Shown here: piece by piece, positions 1-8,188 of the stretch
How the letters are laid out: the number at the start of each line of letters is the position of its first letter
How positions within the stretch are numbered: position 1 is the stretch's first letter
Assembly: GCA_018820925.1 (NCBI GenBank)
Contig: JAHJNJ010000003.1
Location: forward strand, 59,246 to 123,245
DNA from: Gammaproteobacteria bacterium
GTDB taxonomy: Bacteria > Pseudomonadota > Gammaproteobacteria > Burkholderiales > Gallionellaceae
DNA length: 64,000 nucleotides
Direction: 5' to 3'
Translations under genes and position numbers: made by a program
Notes under the pieces: generated by a model
Told to the model about the DNA's origin: nothing
What the model saw: only the letters and a program-made list of their open reading frames with translations
The model's database searches: none

Positions 1-681
1 CTTGTCTACTTCGGCAGCGATGTTGGTGAGGCCGAGGTTCAGGTTGGCACCGACGAAAACTTTGCTTTGGGTGAAATTCTCCGACAAGGTGACGTTGCCG
101 ACGCCATTGACGTTTGCGGAGCTGTTGACCCATACCTGCCCCACGCCCGCATAAGGCGTGAGCATGGCGAAACCTTTGGAAATGGAAATATCCAGCCCTT
201 TGGTATTCAGTGCCAGTTGATCCACCCCGCCCAGTTTGGTATAGGAGCCGCGGACAGCAATTGCCGGTGTGGCGATACCGCCTTCAACAATGGCGTAGCG
301 CAATTCGGCACCGACCAGCGAGATGTTGGTGCTGGGGATTTTGGAATAGAAGGCGGCGACATCGATGCCGAAGGGCAGGCCCTTGGCGATGTGCAGTCTG
401 GGTACGTACACTTTGCTGACGCTGTCCCCGCCGCCGGTCGCCGTACTCCATATTTGCGCGCTCTTGGAGGTGTCGGTCTGGGTGACTTCGATACCCATGT
501 CGAAACCGGTGGTGCCGAGCGCTTCTGCCGGGGTAATGGGTTTGTAGCTGAGTGCGGCGCCGAGGTCTTCGGAAAGTGTTCTGAATTCCGCCTGGTTCAA
601 GGCGCCCAGAGTGGTGATGCTGGCTGCCATGGCAGGTTGAGCGATACCCAGCGTGCAGAGCAGTGCGAGCAGTTTCTTCAT
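1..681 (-). CDS. Putative outer-membrane beta-barrel protein, 3' end outside window
   Basis: The frame is open from an ATG at 679-681 to the window edge (227 codons, no stop). It starts with a clear Sec signal peptide (MKKLLALLCTLGIAQPAMA, cleavage after AMA near residue 19). The mature part has alternating hydrophobic/polar stretches rich in Gly, Thr, Ser and Val and ending in aromatic residues, for example LHIAKGLPFGIDVAAFYSK, as expected of antiparallel beta strands in an outer-membrane barrel. AAGGA lies a few bases upstream of the start. I do not recognise the family, and porin-like or surface protein is an inference from composition. An open frame on the opposite strand is a shadow: it has no signal peptide or family match. 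Confidence 0.7.
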   Translation of the reverse strand, partial: MKKLLALLCTLGIAQPAMAASITTLGALNQAEFRTLSEDLGAALSYKPITPAEALGTTGFDMGIEVTQTDTSKSAQIWSTATGGGDSVSKVYVPRLHIAKGLPFGIDVAAFYSKIPSTNISLVGAELRYAIVEGGIATPAIAVRGSYTKLGGVDQLALNTKGLDISISKGFAMLTPYAGVGQVWVNSSANVNGVGNVTLSENFTQSKVFVGANLNLGLTNIAAEVDK

Positions 682-774
682 GGTGTTGTTTCCTTGTATG
701 GGTTAATCATTATGGTCGTTCGTGAGAAACACGAAGGACTCGCGTTGGGCGTGTCCAAGTCTACTTAAGTTTCC

Positions 775-1344
775 TTAGCCGAACAGCGATTTCATGTCCA
801 CATCCGTTTTTTCGGCAGTGGAAAATTCCAGCAGGGGCTTTTCGGTATAAGCAAACATATTGGCGATGAGTACGGCGGGGAATTGCTCGATACCGACGTT
901 GTAGATGTTGACCGATTCGTTATACAACTCGCGCCGGTCGGCGATGCCGTTCTCCAGCCCGGTGATGCGGGTTTGCAGTTGCATGAAATTCTGGTTGGTT
1001 TTCAATTCCGGATAGGCTTCGGCCACGGCGAAGATGTTGCCCAGTCCCATGCGCAACATGCCCTCGGCCTTGCCCAGCGCCTCGATGTCCTGTCCCTGGC
1101 GCGCGGTCTGCACCATGGAACGCGCCTCGATCACGCGCTGCAAGGTCTCCTGTTCGAACTGCTTGTATTGTTTGCACACCTCGACCAGCTTGGGCAGTTC
1201 GTCGTGGCGCTGTTTGAGCAGCACATCGATGTTGGCCCAGGCTTTGGAAACGCCGTGTTTGAGGCTGACCAGGGTGTTGTACAGGCTGACGCTGTAGATC
1301 AGCGCGACGAGGCAGATGCCGAGCAGGATAAGCGTGGTGCTCAT
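775..1344 (-). CDS. lemA: LemA family protein
   Basis: Predicted 189-residue LemA-family membrane protein. A single N-terminal transmembrane segment (about residues 3-22) is followed by a long all-helical domain with the family features: KHGVSKAWANIDVLLKQRHD near the start, a central region with ENGIADRRELYNESVNIYN, and the ending FPAVLIANMF. The ATG at 1344 is preferred over a TTG six codons upstream because AAGGAG sits 6 bases in front of it. LemA proteins are widespread, with no agreed biochemical role. It lies downstream of dnaJ on the same strand but is separated by a dyad, so co-transcription is uncertain. Confidence 0.92.
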   Translation of the reverse strand: MSTTLILLGICLVALIYSVSLYNTLVSLKHGVSKAWANIDVLLKQRHDELPKLVEVCKQYKQFEQETLQRVIEARSMVQTARQGQDIEALGKAEGMLRMGLGNIFAVAEAYPELKTNQNFMQLQTRITGLENGIADRRELYNESVNIYNVGIEQFPAVLIANMFAYTEKPLLEFSTAEKTDVDMKSLFG

Positions 1345-1356
1345 GTGAGGCTCCTT

Positions 1357-1412
1357 GTGCAATTGAGTGGGCGACGCGGCGAATCATAAAACAAATCGCC
1401 GCGCCGTTGCAC
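1357..1412. repeat. Dyad between dnaJ and lemA, possible weak terminator
   Basis: An outer pair GTGCAA (1357-1362) / TTGCAC (1407-1412) encloses a perfect inner pair GCGGCGA (1376-1382) / TCGCCGC (1396-1402) with a 13-base loop. It lies just 3' of the dnaJ stop on the minus strand. There is no T-run, so intrinsic termination is not assured. An mRNA-stabilising 3' hairpin is equally likely. Confidence 0.4.
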
Positions 1413-1428
1413 AAGATTACATGGAGGA

Positions 1429-2553
1429 TTACTGACCGAAGAAGTCTTTTACCTTGCCCATCCACGACTTGGCGCGCGGATTATGGCGTCCGGCATCCTG
1501 CTGGCTGATGGTCTCGAATTCGCGCAGCAATTCCTTCTGGCGTTCGGTGAGGTTGGCGGGCGTTTCCACCACGACATGGCAATGCAAGTCGCCGTGCACG
1601 TGGGTGCGCATGCCCTTGATGCCCTTGCCGCGCAAACGGAATATCTTGCCGCTTTGCGTTTCGGCCGGAATCTTGATGCGTGCCGAGCCGTCCAGTGTCG
1701 GGATCTCGATTTCGCCGCCCAGGGCCGCCGTGGAGAAGCTGATGGGCATTTCGCAATGCAGATCGTCGCCGTCGCGCTGGAACACGCTGTGCTGCTTGAT
1801 GTGGATTTCCACATACAGGTCGCCGTGCGGTGCGCCGTGGCTGCCCGCTTCGCCATGCCCGCTGTGGCGCAAGCGCATGCCGGTGTCGATACCGGCCGGT
1901 ATCTTGATTTCCAGCGTTTTCTGTTTCTTTACGCGGCCCGTGCCGTGGCAGGTGCCGCACGGTGAGCTGATCTGCTTGCCGCTGCCGTGGCAGCGCGGAC
2001 AGGTTTGCTGTACCGAGAAGAAGCCCTGCTGCATGCGCACCTGGCCGTGGCCGCCGCAAGTGGTGCAGGTGCTCGCCGAGGTGCCGGGTTTGGCGCCGGA
2101 GCCGCTGCAGGTTTCGCACTCGTCCATGACCGGGATGCGGATCTGTTTTTCCGTGCCGCGCGCCGCTTCTTCCAGCGTGATCTCCATGTTGTAGCGCAGG
2201 TCGGCACCGCGATGCGCCTGGCTGCGACCACCGCGTCCGCCGCCGAAGATGTCGCCAAAGATGTCGCCGAAGTCGAAGCCCTGAGCTCCAGCCCCGCCAA
2301 AAGGATTGCCGCCGCCCATGCCGCCCGCCTCGAACGCAGAGTGGCCGTACTGGTCATAGGCTGCGCGTTTCTGTCCGTCGGACAGGGTCTCGTAGGCTTC
2401 CTTGGCTTCCTTGAAATGCTCTTCCGCTTTCGGGTTGTCCGGATTGCGGTCGGGGTGGTGCTTCATCGCCAGCTTGCGATAAGCCTTCTTGATGTCTTCC
2501 TCGGAGGCGTCGCGATTGACGCCGAGGACTTCGTAGTAGTCTTTTTTAGACAT
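1429..2553 (-). CDS. dnaJ: Chaperone protein DnaJ (Hsp40)
   Basis: Full-length 374-residue type I DnaJ, the co-chaperone that stimulates DnaK ATPase and delivers substrates. Domains in order: J domain (residues 1-70, with the HPD motif in [11 protein letters not shown]), a Gly/Phe-rich linker (about 76-115), a zinc domain with four CxxCxGxG repeats ([32 protein letters not shown], about 145-215), and the C-terminal substrate-binding domain. The ATG at 2551-2553 gives the canonical [12 protein letters not shown] start. No Shine-Dalgarno is visible upstream, because the dnaK-dnaJ repeat spacer runs right up to the start codon. Expression probably depends on read-through from dnaK. Confidence 0.99.
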   Translation of the reverse strand: MSKKDYYEVLGVNRDASEEDIKKAYRKLAMKHHPDRNPDNPKAEEHFKEAKEAYETLSDGQKRAAYDQYGHSAFEAGGMGGGNPFGGAGAQGFDFGDIFGDIFGGGRGGRSQAHRGADLRYNMEITLEEAARGTEKQIRIPVMDECETCSGSGAKPGTSASTCTTCGGHGQVRMQQGFFSVQQTCPRCHGSGKQISSPCGTCHGTGRVKKQKTLEIKIPAGIDTGMRLRHSGHGEAGSHGAPHGDLYVEIHIKQHSVFQRDGDDLHCEMPISFSTAALGGEIEIPTLDGSARIKIPAETQSGKIFRLRGKGIKGMRTHVHGDLHCHVVVETPANLTERQKELLREFETISQQDAGRHNPRAKSWMGKVKDFFGQ

Positions 2554-2556
2554 AGT

Positions 2557-2775
2557 CGTTAGTAGTTAGTCGCTAGTCGTTAGTTGAAAAGCGAACCGGT
2601 TTTTGTAGGATGGGTGGAGCGCAGCGATACCCATCAATACGCATTAAAAGCAAAGATGGGTATCGCTGCGCTCCACCCATCCTACGGCCTTGGTCGTTAG
2701 TTCATTGTCGCCAGTCGTTTAGTAGAAAGCGAACCCAAGGGGTTAACTAACGACTAACGTCTAGCGACTAGTAAC
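2557..2775. repeat. Composite repeat filling the dnaK-dnaJ spacer
   Basis: The spacer consists of three copies of an about 35-42 base unit. Units at 2557-2597 and 2694-2735 are imperfect direct repeats, both ending AAAGCGAACC. A third at 2741-2775 is in inverse orientation (GGTTAACTAACGACTAACG). Each unit carries reiterated (T/A)AGTCGTTAGT-type words. They bracket a large palindrome at 2605-2685. The outermost units reach to within about 3 bases of the dnaK stop and the dnaJ start. This looks like an inserted mobile or REP-like element rather than a regulatory leader. Confidence 0.8.
2605..2685. repeat. Perfect 31-bp inverted repeat (REP/BIME-like)
   Basis: The left arm 2605-2635 begins GTAGGATGGGTGGAGCGCAG, and the right arm 2655-2685 is its exact reverse complement. 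They are separated by a 19-base AT-rich loop. Repeats of the type GTAGGRTGGGT...ACCCAYCCTAC are, to my knowledge, common dispersed intergenic palindromes in proteobacteria. In mRNA it would form a very stable hairpin between dnaK and dnaJ, which could lower dnaJ expression relative to dnaK or stabilise the dnaK 3' end. Confidence 0.92.
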
Positions 2776-2778
2776 TTA

Positions 2779-4704
2779 TTATTTGTCCTTCACTTCGGTG
2801 AACTCGGCATCGACCACATCGGCATCGTCTGCCTTGGCTTCGTTGCCGGGCTGGGCGCCGCCTTGCGCGGCCTGCGCCTTGGCCTGCTCGGCGGCGTACA
2901 TCTTCTCGCCCAGTTTTTGCGCGGCCGTGGCCAGGGCTTCGGTCTTGGCGTCGATGGCTTCCTTGTCGTCACCCTTCACCACCCCTTCGGCATCCTTCAG
3001 CGCGGCTTCGATGGCGGACTTCTCGTCGGCAGACAATTGCTCGCCGTATTCCTTCATCGACTTGTTGGTGGAGTGGATCAGTGCGTCCAGCTGGTTGCGG
3101 GCGGTCACCAGTTCCATCGCCTTCTTGTCTTCGTCGGCGTGCGCCTCGGCGTCCGCCACCATGCGGTTGATCTCTTCCTCGCTCAAGCCGGAGCTGGCCT
3201 TGATGGTGATATTGGCTTCCTTGTTGGTGGCCTTGTCCTTGGCGCTCACGTGCAAAATGCCGTTGGCGTCGATGTTGAAGGTCACTTCGATCTGCGGCAT
3301 GCCGCGCGGTGCGGGCGGGATGTCGGACAGGTTGAACTGGCCCAGGCTCTTGTTGCCGGACGACATCTCGCGCTCGCCTTGCAGCACGTGGATGGTCACG
3401 GCATTCTGGTTGTCTTCGGCGGTGGAGAACACTTGCGAAGCTTTTGTAGGAATCGTGGTGTTCTTCTTGATGAGCTTGGTCATCACGCCGCCCATGGTCT
3501 CGATACCCAGAGACAACGGCGTCACGTCCAGCAACAGCACGTCCTTCACTTCGCCCTGCAGCACGCCGCCCTGGATGGCCGCGCCGACCGCCACGGCTTC
3601 GTCCGGGTTCACGTCCTTGCGCGCTTCCTTGCCGAAGAACGCCTTGACCTTCTCCTGCACCATCGGCATGCGCGTCTGGCCACCGACCAGGATCACGTCG
3701 GCGATGTCGGCATTCGACACGCCTGCATCCTTCATCGCGATCTTGCACGGCTCGATGGTGCGCGCGACCAGGTCTTCCACGATGCTTTCCAGCTTGGCGC
3801 GGGTGATCTTCACGGCCAGGTGTTTCGGGCCGGTCGCGTCTGCAGTGATGTAGGGCAGGTTCACTTCGGTCTGCTGTGCGGAAGACAGTTCGATCTTGGC
3901 TTTTTCCGCCGCGTCCTTCAGGCGTTGCAAGGCCAGCATGTCCTTCTTCAGGTCAACGCCGCTTTCCTTCTTGAATTCTTCCACCAGGAACTCGATCACG
4001 CGCATGTCGAAGTCTTCGCCGCCCAGGAAGGTGTCGCCATTGGTGGACAACACTTCGAACTGGTGTTCGCCGTCGATTTCGGCGATGTCGATGATGGAGA
4101 TGTCGAACGTGCCGCCGCCCAGGTCATACACCGCGATCTTGCGGTCGCCTTCCTGCTTGTCCAGGCCGAAAGCCAGTGCGGCTGCGGTCGGTTCGTTGAT
4201 GATGCGCTTCACGTCCAGACCGGCGATGCGACCGGCGTCCTTGGTGGCCTGGCGCTGCGAGTCGTTGAAGTAGGCCGGAACGGTGATGACGGCTTCGGTG
4301 ACGGGCTCGCCCAGGTAGTCCTCGGCGGTCTTCTTCATCTTGGCCAGCACTTGCGCGGAGATTTCCGGTGCGGAGATTTCCTTGTCGCGCACCTTCACCC
4401 ATGCGTCGCCGTTCTTGGCCTTGACGATGGTGTAGGGAACCATGTTGATGTCTTTCTGCACCATCGGCTCCTCGAAACGGCGGCCGATCAGGCGCTTCAC
4501 GCCGTACAGGGTGTTCTTGGGGTTGGTTACGGCCTGACGTTTGGCGGGCGCGCCCACCAGCACTTCACCATCTTCCATGTAGGCGATGATGGACGGTGTC
4601 GTGCGCGTGCCTTCCGCGTTCTCGATCACCTTGGTCTTGCCGTTTTCCATGATGGCCACGCAGGAGTTGGTCGTGCCCAGGTCAATGCCGATAATCTTTC
4701 CCAT
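2779..4704 (-). CDS. dnaK: Molecular chaperone DnaK (Hsp70)
   Basis: Full-length 641-residue Hsp70. The ATPase domain opens with [20 protein letters not shown] and contains the phosphate-binding motif [16 protein letters not shown] (about 190-205). The linker [16 protein letters not shown] (about 390) leads into the substrate-binding domain. The C-terminal lid ends in the [13 protein letters not shown] tail that binds co-chaperones. GAAAGGAAAGCATC precedes the ATG. It is the second gene of the grpE-dnaK-dnaJ run and has its own sigma-32-like promoter just after grpE. It acts with DnaJ and GrpE in cytosolic folding and heat-shock control. Confidence 0.99.
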   Translation of the reverse strand: MGKIIGIDLGTTNSCVAIMENGKTKVIENAEGTRTTPSIIAYMEDGEVLVGAPAKRQAVTNPKNTLYGVKRLIGRRFEEPMVQKDINMVPYTIVKAKNGDAWVKVRDKEISAPEISAQVLAKMKKTAEDYLGEPVTEAVITVPAYFNDSQRQATKDAGRIAGLDVKRIINEPTAAALAFGLDKQEGDRKIAVYDLGGGTFDISIIDIAEIDGEHQFEVLSTNGDTFLGGEDFDMRVIEFLVEEFKKESGVDLKKDMLALQRLKDAAEKAKIELSSAQQTEVNLPYITADATGPKHLAVKITRAKLESIVEDLVARTIEPCKIAMKDAGVSNADIADVILVGGQTRMPMVQEKVKAFFGKEARKDVNPDEAVAVGAAIQGGVLQGEVKDVLLLDVTPLSLGIETMGGVMTKLIKKNTTIPTKASQVFSTAEDNQNAVTIHVLQGEREMSSGNKSLGQFNLSDIPPAPRGMPQIEVTFNIDANGILHVSAKDKATNKEANITIKASSGLSEEEINRMVADAEAHADEDKKAMELVTARNQLDALIHSTNKSMKEYGEQLSADEKSAIEAALKDAEGVVKGDDKEAIDAKTEALATAAQKLGEKMYAAEQAKAQAAQGGAQPGNEAKADDADVVDAEFTEVKDK

Positions 4705-4764
4705 GATGCTTTCCTTTCAGTTGAATTCGTCAGTGTTGAATACTGTTACTGCCTTGCCACCCAA

Positions 4765-4791
4765 GATCAGGGCGGCATTGGATATTTCAAG
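4765..4791 (-). promoter_or_regulatory. Sigma-32-type heat-shock promoter upstream of dnaK
   Basis: Minus strand: CTTGAAA (4785-4791), a 12-base spacer, then CCCTGATC (4765-4772). The sigma-32 (RpoH) consensus is CTTGAAA - 11 to 16 - CCCCATNT, so the -35 is perfect and the -10 partial. The -35 lies 3 bases beyond the grpE stop codon and about 80 bases before the dnaK start. This suggests a dnaK(-dnaJ)-specific heat-shock promoter. Confidence 0.7.
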
Positions 4792-4794
4792 TGC

Positions 4795-5343
4795 CTATTC
4801 CTTGGCTTTCGCGACCATCACCAGCGCCGGGCGCAAAATCCGGTCATTCAGGGAGTAACCCTTCTGCATCACGCTGACCACGGTGTTGGCTTCCTGATCG
4901 CTGTCCAGCACGCCGATGGCCTGGTGCTTGTGCGGATCCAGTTTTTCGCCGATGGGGTTGATTTCCTTGATGTTGAATTTCTCGAACACGCTGGAAAGCT
5001 GTTTCAGCGTTAATTCCATCCCGCTCTTGAAACTCTCGATGTTCTCCGTTTGCACGGCAAGTCCGGCTTCCAGACTGTCTTTCACCGCCAGCATCTCGTT
5101 GGAGAAGCGCTCCACGGCGAACTTCTGCGCCTTGCTCACATCCTCGGCGGCACGGCGGCGGATGTTCTCGCCCTCGGCCTTGGCATACATCCAGGCGTCA
5201 TAGTGTTCCTGCGCCTTGCGCTCGGCTTCCTGCAGCATTTGTTCCGGGCTGGGGGTGGTATCGCCCGTTGGCTCGACCGGGGATTCGGTGTTTGCCGGGA
5301 TCTCCTGCTGTTCGATTTGCGGGGCGTTTTCGTTCTGTTCCAT
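4795..5343 (-). CDS. grpE: Nucleotide exchange factor GrpE
   Basis: 182 residues, usual for the family. It has an acidic, disordered N-terminus (about 1-45), a long dimerising helix (residues 45-100, [20 protein letters not shown]) and the C-terminal beta domain with the GrpE signature [17 protein letters not shown]. It ends [12 protein letters not shown]. GrpE drives ADP release from DnaK. The ATG at 5343 has AAGGAG seven bases upstream. The reading frame stays open far upstream without homology, and a sigma-32 promoter at 5371-5397 confirms that translation starts here. First gene of grpE-dnaK-dnaJ. Confidence 0.98.
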   Translation of the reverse strand: MEQNENAPQIEQQEIPANTESPVEPTGDTTPSPEQMLQEAERKAQEHYDAWMYAKAEGENIRRRAAEDVSKAQKFAVERFSNEMLAVKDSLEAGLAVQTENIESFKSGMELTLKQLSSVFEKFNIKEINPIGEKLDPHKHQAIGVLDSDQEANTVVSVMQKGYSLNDRILRPALVMVAKAKE

Positions 5344-5370
5344 GCGGTTCTCCTTTTTCGACCTGAGACT

Positions 5371-5397
5371 TGTTGGGGCGATATTCCCGATTTCAAG
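5371..5397 (-). promoter_or_regulatory. Sigma-32-type heat-shock promoter upstream of grpE
   Basis: Minus strand: CTTGAAA (5391-5397), a 12-base spacer, then CCCCAACA (5371-5378). This is close to the RpoH consensus and lies 28 bases before the grpE ATG. The neighbouring MFS gene is transcribed divergently from about 5435. Confidence 0.82.
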
Positions 5398-5420
5398 GGC
5401 AGGTGAAAAATATTTTTCAG

Positions 5421-5429
5421 TGCGATAAT
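5421..5429 (+). promoter_or_regulatory. Extended -10 promoter element for the MFS gene
   Basis: TGCGATAAT is an extended -10 (TGN plus GATAAT). A start site about 7 bases downstream would lie near 5436. That excludes the in-frame ATG at 5428 as the translation start and supports the ATG at 5455. No clear -35 is seen, as is usual for extended -10 promoters. Confidence 0.45.
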
Positions 5430-5454
5430 GCGCGCCGATTTCAATCGCCCAGCC

Positions 5455-6627
5455 ATGACCTCCAAGAACTATCACTGGCGCATCGCCGGTTTCTATTTCT
5501 TCTACTACGCCTTCGTGGGCATGTTTGCGCCCTACTGGAGCCTGTACCTCAAGTCCCTGCATTTCGATGCCATCGAGATCGGCATCCTGATGTCCATCCA
5601 GCCGGTGATGCGCATGGTCGCGCCGGGCATATGGGGCTGGCTGGCCGACCATACCGGGCGCAGCCGGGACGTGGTGGTGACGGCGGCGACCCTGAGCGCG
5701 TTGTTTTATCTCGGGGTGTTCGCCACCACCAGTTTCTGGGGGCTGTTCCTGGTGCTGGCGCTGATGAGTTTTTTCTGGACCGCCTCGATGCCGCTGGTGG
5801 AGGCCACCACGCTGACTTACCTCGGCAAGAACACCGCGCATTACGGGCGTCTGCGTTCCTGGGGTTCCATCGGTTTTATCGTCGCCGTGGTGGGGCTGGG
5901 CTATGCCTTCGACTACATCGCCATTGCCTGGCTGTTGTGGGCGGGGTTGGTGTGTGAGATCGGCATCCTGGTGTTTGCGCGCCAGATGCCGAAAACCGAA
6001 GTGATCGCGCACCACACCGACAGCCAGCCAATCCGGCAGATCGTGCTGCAGCCGCGTGTGCTGGCCCTGTTCGGCGCATGTTTCCTGATGTCGGTGGCGC
6101 ACGGCCCTTACTACACGTTCTTTTCCATCTACCTGGTGGAGCACGGCTACGCAAAGAGCGCGGTCGGGGGATTATGGGCGCTGGGGGTGATCTGCGAGAT
6201 TGGCGTGTTTTTCCTGATGCCCGCGCTGGTGCGGCGTCTTGGCTTTGTGCGCATCCTGTTGTTCAGCCTCGGCGCGGCGGTGCTGCGCTTCCTGCTTATC
6301 GGCTGGGCGGTGGACTGGGTGGTGCTGATATTGTTCGCGCAAATGCTGCACGCGCTCACCTTCGGCGCTTATCACGCCAGTTCGCTGGGGTTGGTACACC
6401 AGTTCTTCCAGGGGCGGCACCAAGGCAGGGGGCAGGCACTGTTCGGTAGCGTGTCCTACGGTGCGGGCGGCGTGCTGGGCGGCTTGGTGAGCGGCCCGAT
6501 CTGGCAGCACTGGGGCGCGACCGCGTTGTATTCGTTCAGCGCCTCTGCGGCACTGCTGGGCTTCATCTTGATGTGGTGGAAGCTGCGCAGACTGGCTTCC
6601 GGGCAAGTCTCGACGCCGCAGGTTTGA
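5455..6627 (+). CDS. Major facilitator superfamily transporter (HcaT/MFS_1-like)
   Basis: Predicted 390-residue inner-membrane transporter with about 12 hydrophobic segments. The first ([20 protein letters not shown]) resembles the 3-phenylpropionate/sugar-type MFS_1-like subfamily. The loop after TM2 carries the MFS signature region [14 protein letters not shown] (about residues 59-72), and a second copy of the 6-TM fold starts near residue 195. The start at 5455 is chosen because an earlier ATG (5428) overlaps the likely -10 element. The substrate cannot be told from sequence. It is divergent from grpE and convergent with the MinD-like gene. Confidence 0.85.
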   Translation: MTSKNYHWRIAGFYFFYYAFVGMFAPYWSLYLKSLHFDAIEIGILMSIQPVMRMVAPGIWGWLADHTGRSRDVVVTAATLSALFYLGVFATTSFWGLFLVLALMSFFWTASMPLVEATTLTYLGKNTAHYGRLRSWGSIGFIVAVVGLGYAFDYIAIAWLLWAGLVCEIGILVFARQMPKTEVIAHHTDSQPIRQIVLQPRVLALFGACFLMSVAHGPYYTFFSIYLVEHGYAKSAVGGLWALGVICEIGVFFLMPALVRRLGFVRILLFSLGAAVLRFLLIGWAVDWVVLILFAQMLHALTFGAYHASSLGLVHQFFQGRHQGRGQALFGSVSYGAGGVLGGLVSGPIWQHWGATALYSFSASAALLGFILMWWKLRRLASGQVSTPQV

Positions 6628-6655
6628 TACCGGGGGAAAGTGTAAGTGTTCGGCG

Positions 6656-7264
6656 CTATTCGTCCGGCGAAATCCGCGCCAGAACCTGCCAGGCCAGTCC
6701 CCTGCAAACGTTGCCGAGCACGGTGGGCAACTCCGGTGGAATCCGCGTATGCAGCAGCAGTTTGCTGCAACTGACGGCATATACCGGATCAAGGAGGCGC
6801 GCGCGGTAATCCTGCATCAGTTCGTCCAGCGTGCGTTCCGCCGCCATTTGCTGCCAGGGGTTGGTCGGCCATTGGGACGGCAATCCAAAAGCCCGCGTGT
6901 AGGTATCGAGGTCGTTGCGCACGGTTCGGATATCTTCATGTGAATCACGAAACGGCAGCAGCACCAAAGCCGACATCTCATAAAGTCGTTGGTCCATTTC
7001 CGGGTGGTTGGCAACGCCGTCGATGACGCCATACCAGTCGGGCATCGTTTCCAGCTTGGCCACGATTTTTTCCAGTTTCTCCGGCGAACGCCCATCCAGC
7101 GGCGTATAGAGGCGCCCTTCACGGGACAGGGGCTCGCGAAAGTTGTCGGTCATCACCGCAATGGAGCGCTTGCCCAGCAGGCCGAGGCCGTGGCACAGCA
7201 TGTGGGTGATGCTGGTCTTGCCGGTACCCCCTTTGTTGCCAATAACACAAATCAACCGATTCAC
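6656..7264 (-). CDS. Orphan ParA/MinD-family ATPase
   Basis: Predicted 202-residue P-loop ATPase. It begins MNRLICVIGNKGGTGKTS, a deviant Walker A (KGGTGKT) with the signature lysine typical of ParA/MinD proteins. The second conserved block is YGVIDGVANHPEMD, where the usual DTPP/DxPxG is replaced. Start: GTG at 7264 with AGGAG 8 bases upstream, preferred over a GTG 8 codons earlier. There is no ParB, MinC/E, cellulose-synthesis or flagellar partner next to it. It lies alone between a convergent MFS gene and the Lrp-type regulator. The cargo or role is unknown. Confidence 0.75.
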   Translation of the reverse strand: MNRLICVIGNKGGTGKTSITHMLCHGLGLLGKRSIAVMTDNFREPLSREGRLYTPLDGRSPEKLEKIVAKLETMPDWYGVIDGVANHPEMDQRLYEMSALVLLPFRDSHEDIRTVRNDLDTYTRAFGLPSQWPTNPWQQMAAERTLDELMQDYRARLLDPVYAVSCSKLLLHTRIPPELPTVLGNVCRGLAWQVLARISPDE

Positions 7265-7550
7265 AATGCCTGCTCCTGGGACGATCACGATTCGTGAAAA
7301 CCGTTTTCGAGTTTGCGGTAGCGTGATTCTAGATATTTATTTTCAGGGGATTGCATTGAATAGAGTGGGAATAACACGCCATTCGTGTGCTTTGATCTAT
7401 ATAGATTAGTTTGACCTGAGCGGATGGTGCAGGAGATTGATTCCGGAAATTTGGCGGCCTAAGTTTAGAAAACAAATCTGCAAGGCAGATGAACGGTTCA
7501 ATGTTTCGCCCCGGCTTTCAACGAGCAAAGTGTTGAATCGGTGTTCGATC

Positions 7551-8012
7551 TCAGAGCGGCAACGCAGTCTTGTCCACCACCCGGCGCAATACAAAGCTGG
7601 AATGCACGCCGGTGACGCCCTCGATCCGCGTAATGCGGTTCAGCAGCAATTCCTGGTAGGCATCCATGTCCTTCACGATCACCTTGAGCTGGTAGTCGGC
7701 ATCCTGTCCGGTAATCAGCAGGCATTCCAGTACATCCGGGATTTCGACCACCTTTGCCTCGAAGTTGCCGAGGCGCTCCGGTGTGTGTTTGTCCATCGAG
7801 ATCAGGATCAGCGCCATCAATGACAGGCCAAGTTTTTTGGCATCAAGCAGCGCGCGGTAGCCGGTGATGAGCCCGGATTCTTCCAGTGCGTGCAAGCGGC
7901 GCAGGCAGGGGGAGGGGGTGAGGCTGATGCGGTCGGCCAAGTCCTGGTTGCTGATGCGCCCGTCTTTTTGCAATACGCGCAATATCTGTAAATCGTAAGT
8001 GTCGAGTTGCAT
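7551..8012 (-). CDS. Lrp/AsnC family transcriptional regulator
   Basis: 153 residues. The N-terminal winged helix-turn-helix (residues 1-60) starts MQLDTYDLQILRVLQKDGRI and has the recognition-helix segment LTPSPCLRRLHALEESGLI, typical of Lrp. The C-terminal RAM/ligand-binding domain (about 65-145) has VLECLLITGQDADYQLKV. GAAGGA precedes the ATG. It is divergent from leuA, and a palindrome lies between them, so it may control itself and leuA in response to an amino acid, possibly leucine. That is inference from position, since many AsnC-family members respond to other amino acids. Confidence 0.93.
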   Translation of the reverse strand: MQLDTYDLQILRVLQKDGRISNQDLADRISLTPSPCLRRLHALEESGLITGYRALLDAKKLGLSLMALILISMDKHTPERLGNFEAKVVEIPDVLECLLITGQDADYQLKVIVKDMDAYQELLLNRITRIEGVTGVHSSFVLRRVVDKTALPL

Positions 8013-8067
8013 GATATTCCTTCGTTATTCGTAAAGGTGGCATATGGTTTTAAATATAACCCATAAG

Positions 8068-8086
8068 TGCGCAACATTATTGCGCA
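8068..8086. promoter_or_regulatory. Putative Lrp/AsnC operator
   Basis: TGCGCAA - CATTA/T - TTGCGCA forms a near-perfect 19-base palindrome. Its core is GCGCAA (8069-8074) / TTGCGC (8080-8085), in AT-rich DNA 56 bases before the regulator's start and about 100 bases before leuA. Lrp/AsnC proteins bind such short dyads, so autoregulation with leuA control is the simplest reading. Confidence 0.55.
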
Positions 8087-8188
8087 TAATGCTATTATAA
8101 GGGCGAAATACGCAAGTGTCTGCCACGGCTTTATTTATATGATTGTTCTCGTTGAGTTTTCATCCAATAACCCAAGGAGACCGCAATC

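Noticed and set aside
719..735. TTCGTG-AGAAA-CACGAA hairpin between lemA and the outer-membrane gene
   Set aside because: Only 6 bp with no T-run on either strand. Too weak to call a terminator or operator.
2863..5013. Very long open frame on the strand opposite dnaK and grpE
   Set aside because: It mirrors the codon bias of the real genes, has no ribosome-binding site or family-like sequence, and overlaps two certain chaperone genes.
5344..6144. Upstream extension of the grpE frame by about 267 codons
   Set aside because: It runs antisense through the MFS gene and past the sigma-32 promoter. The ATG at 5343 has a strong ribosome-binding site and starts the family sequence.
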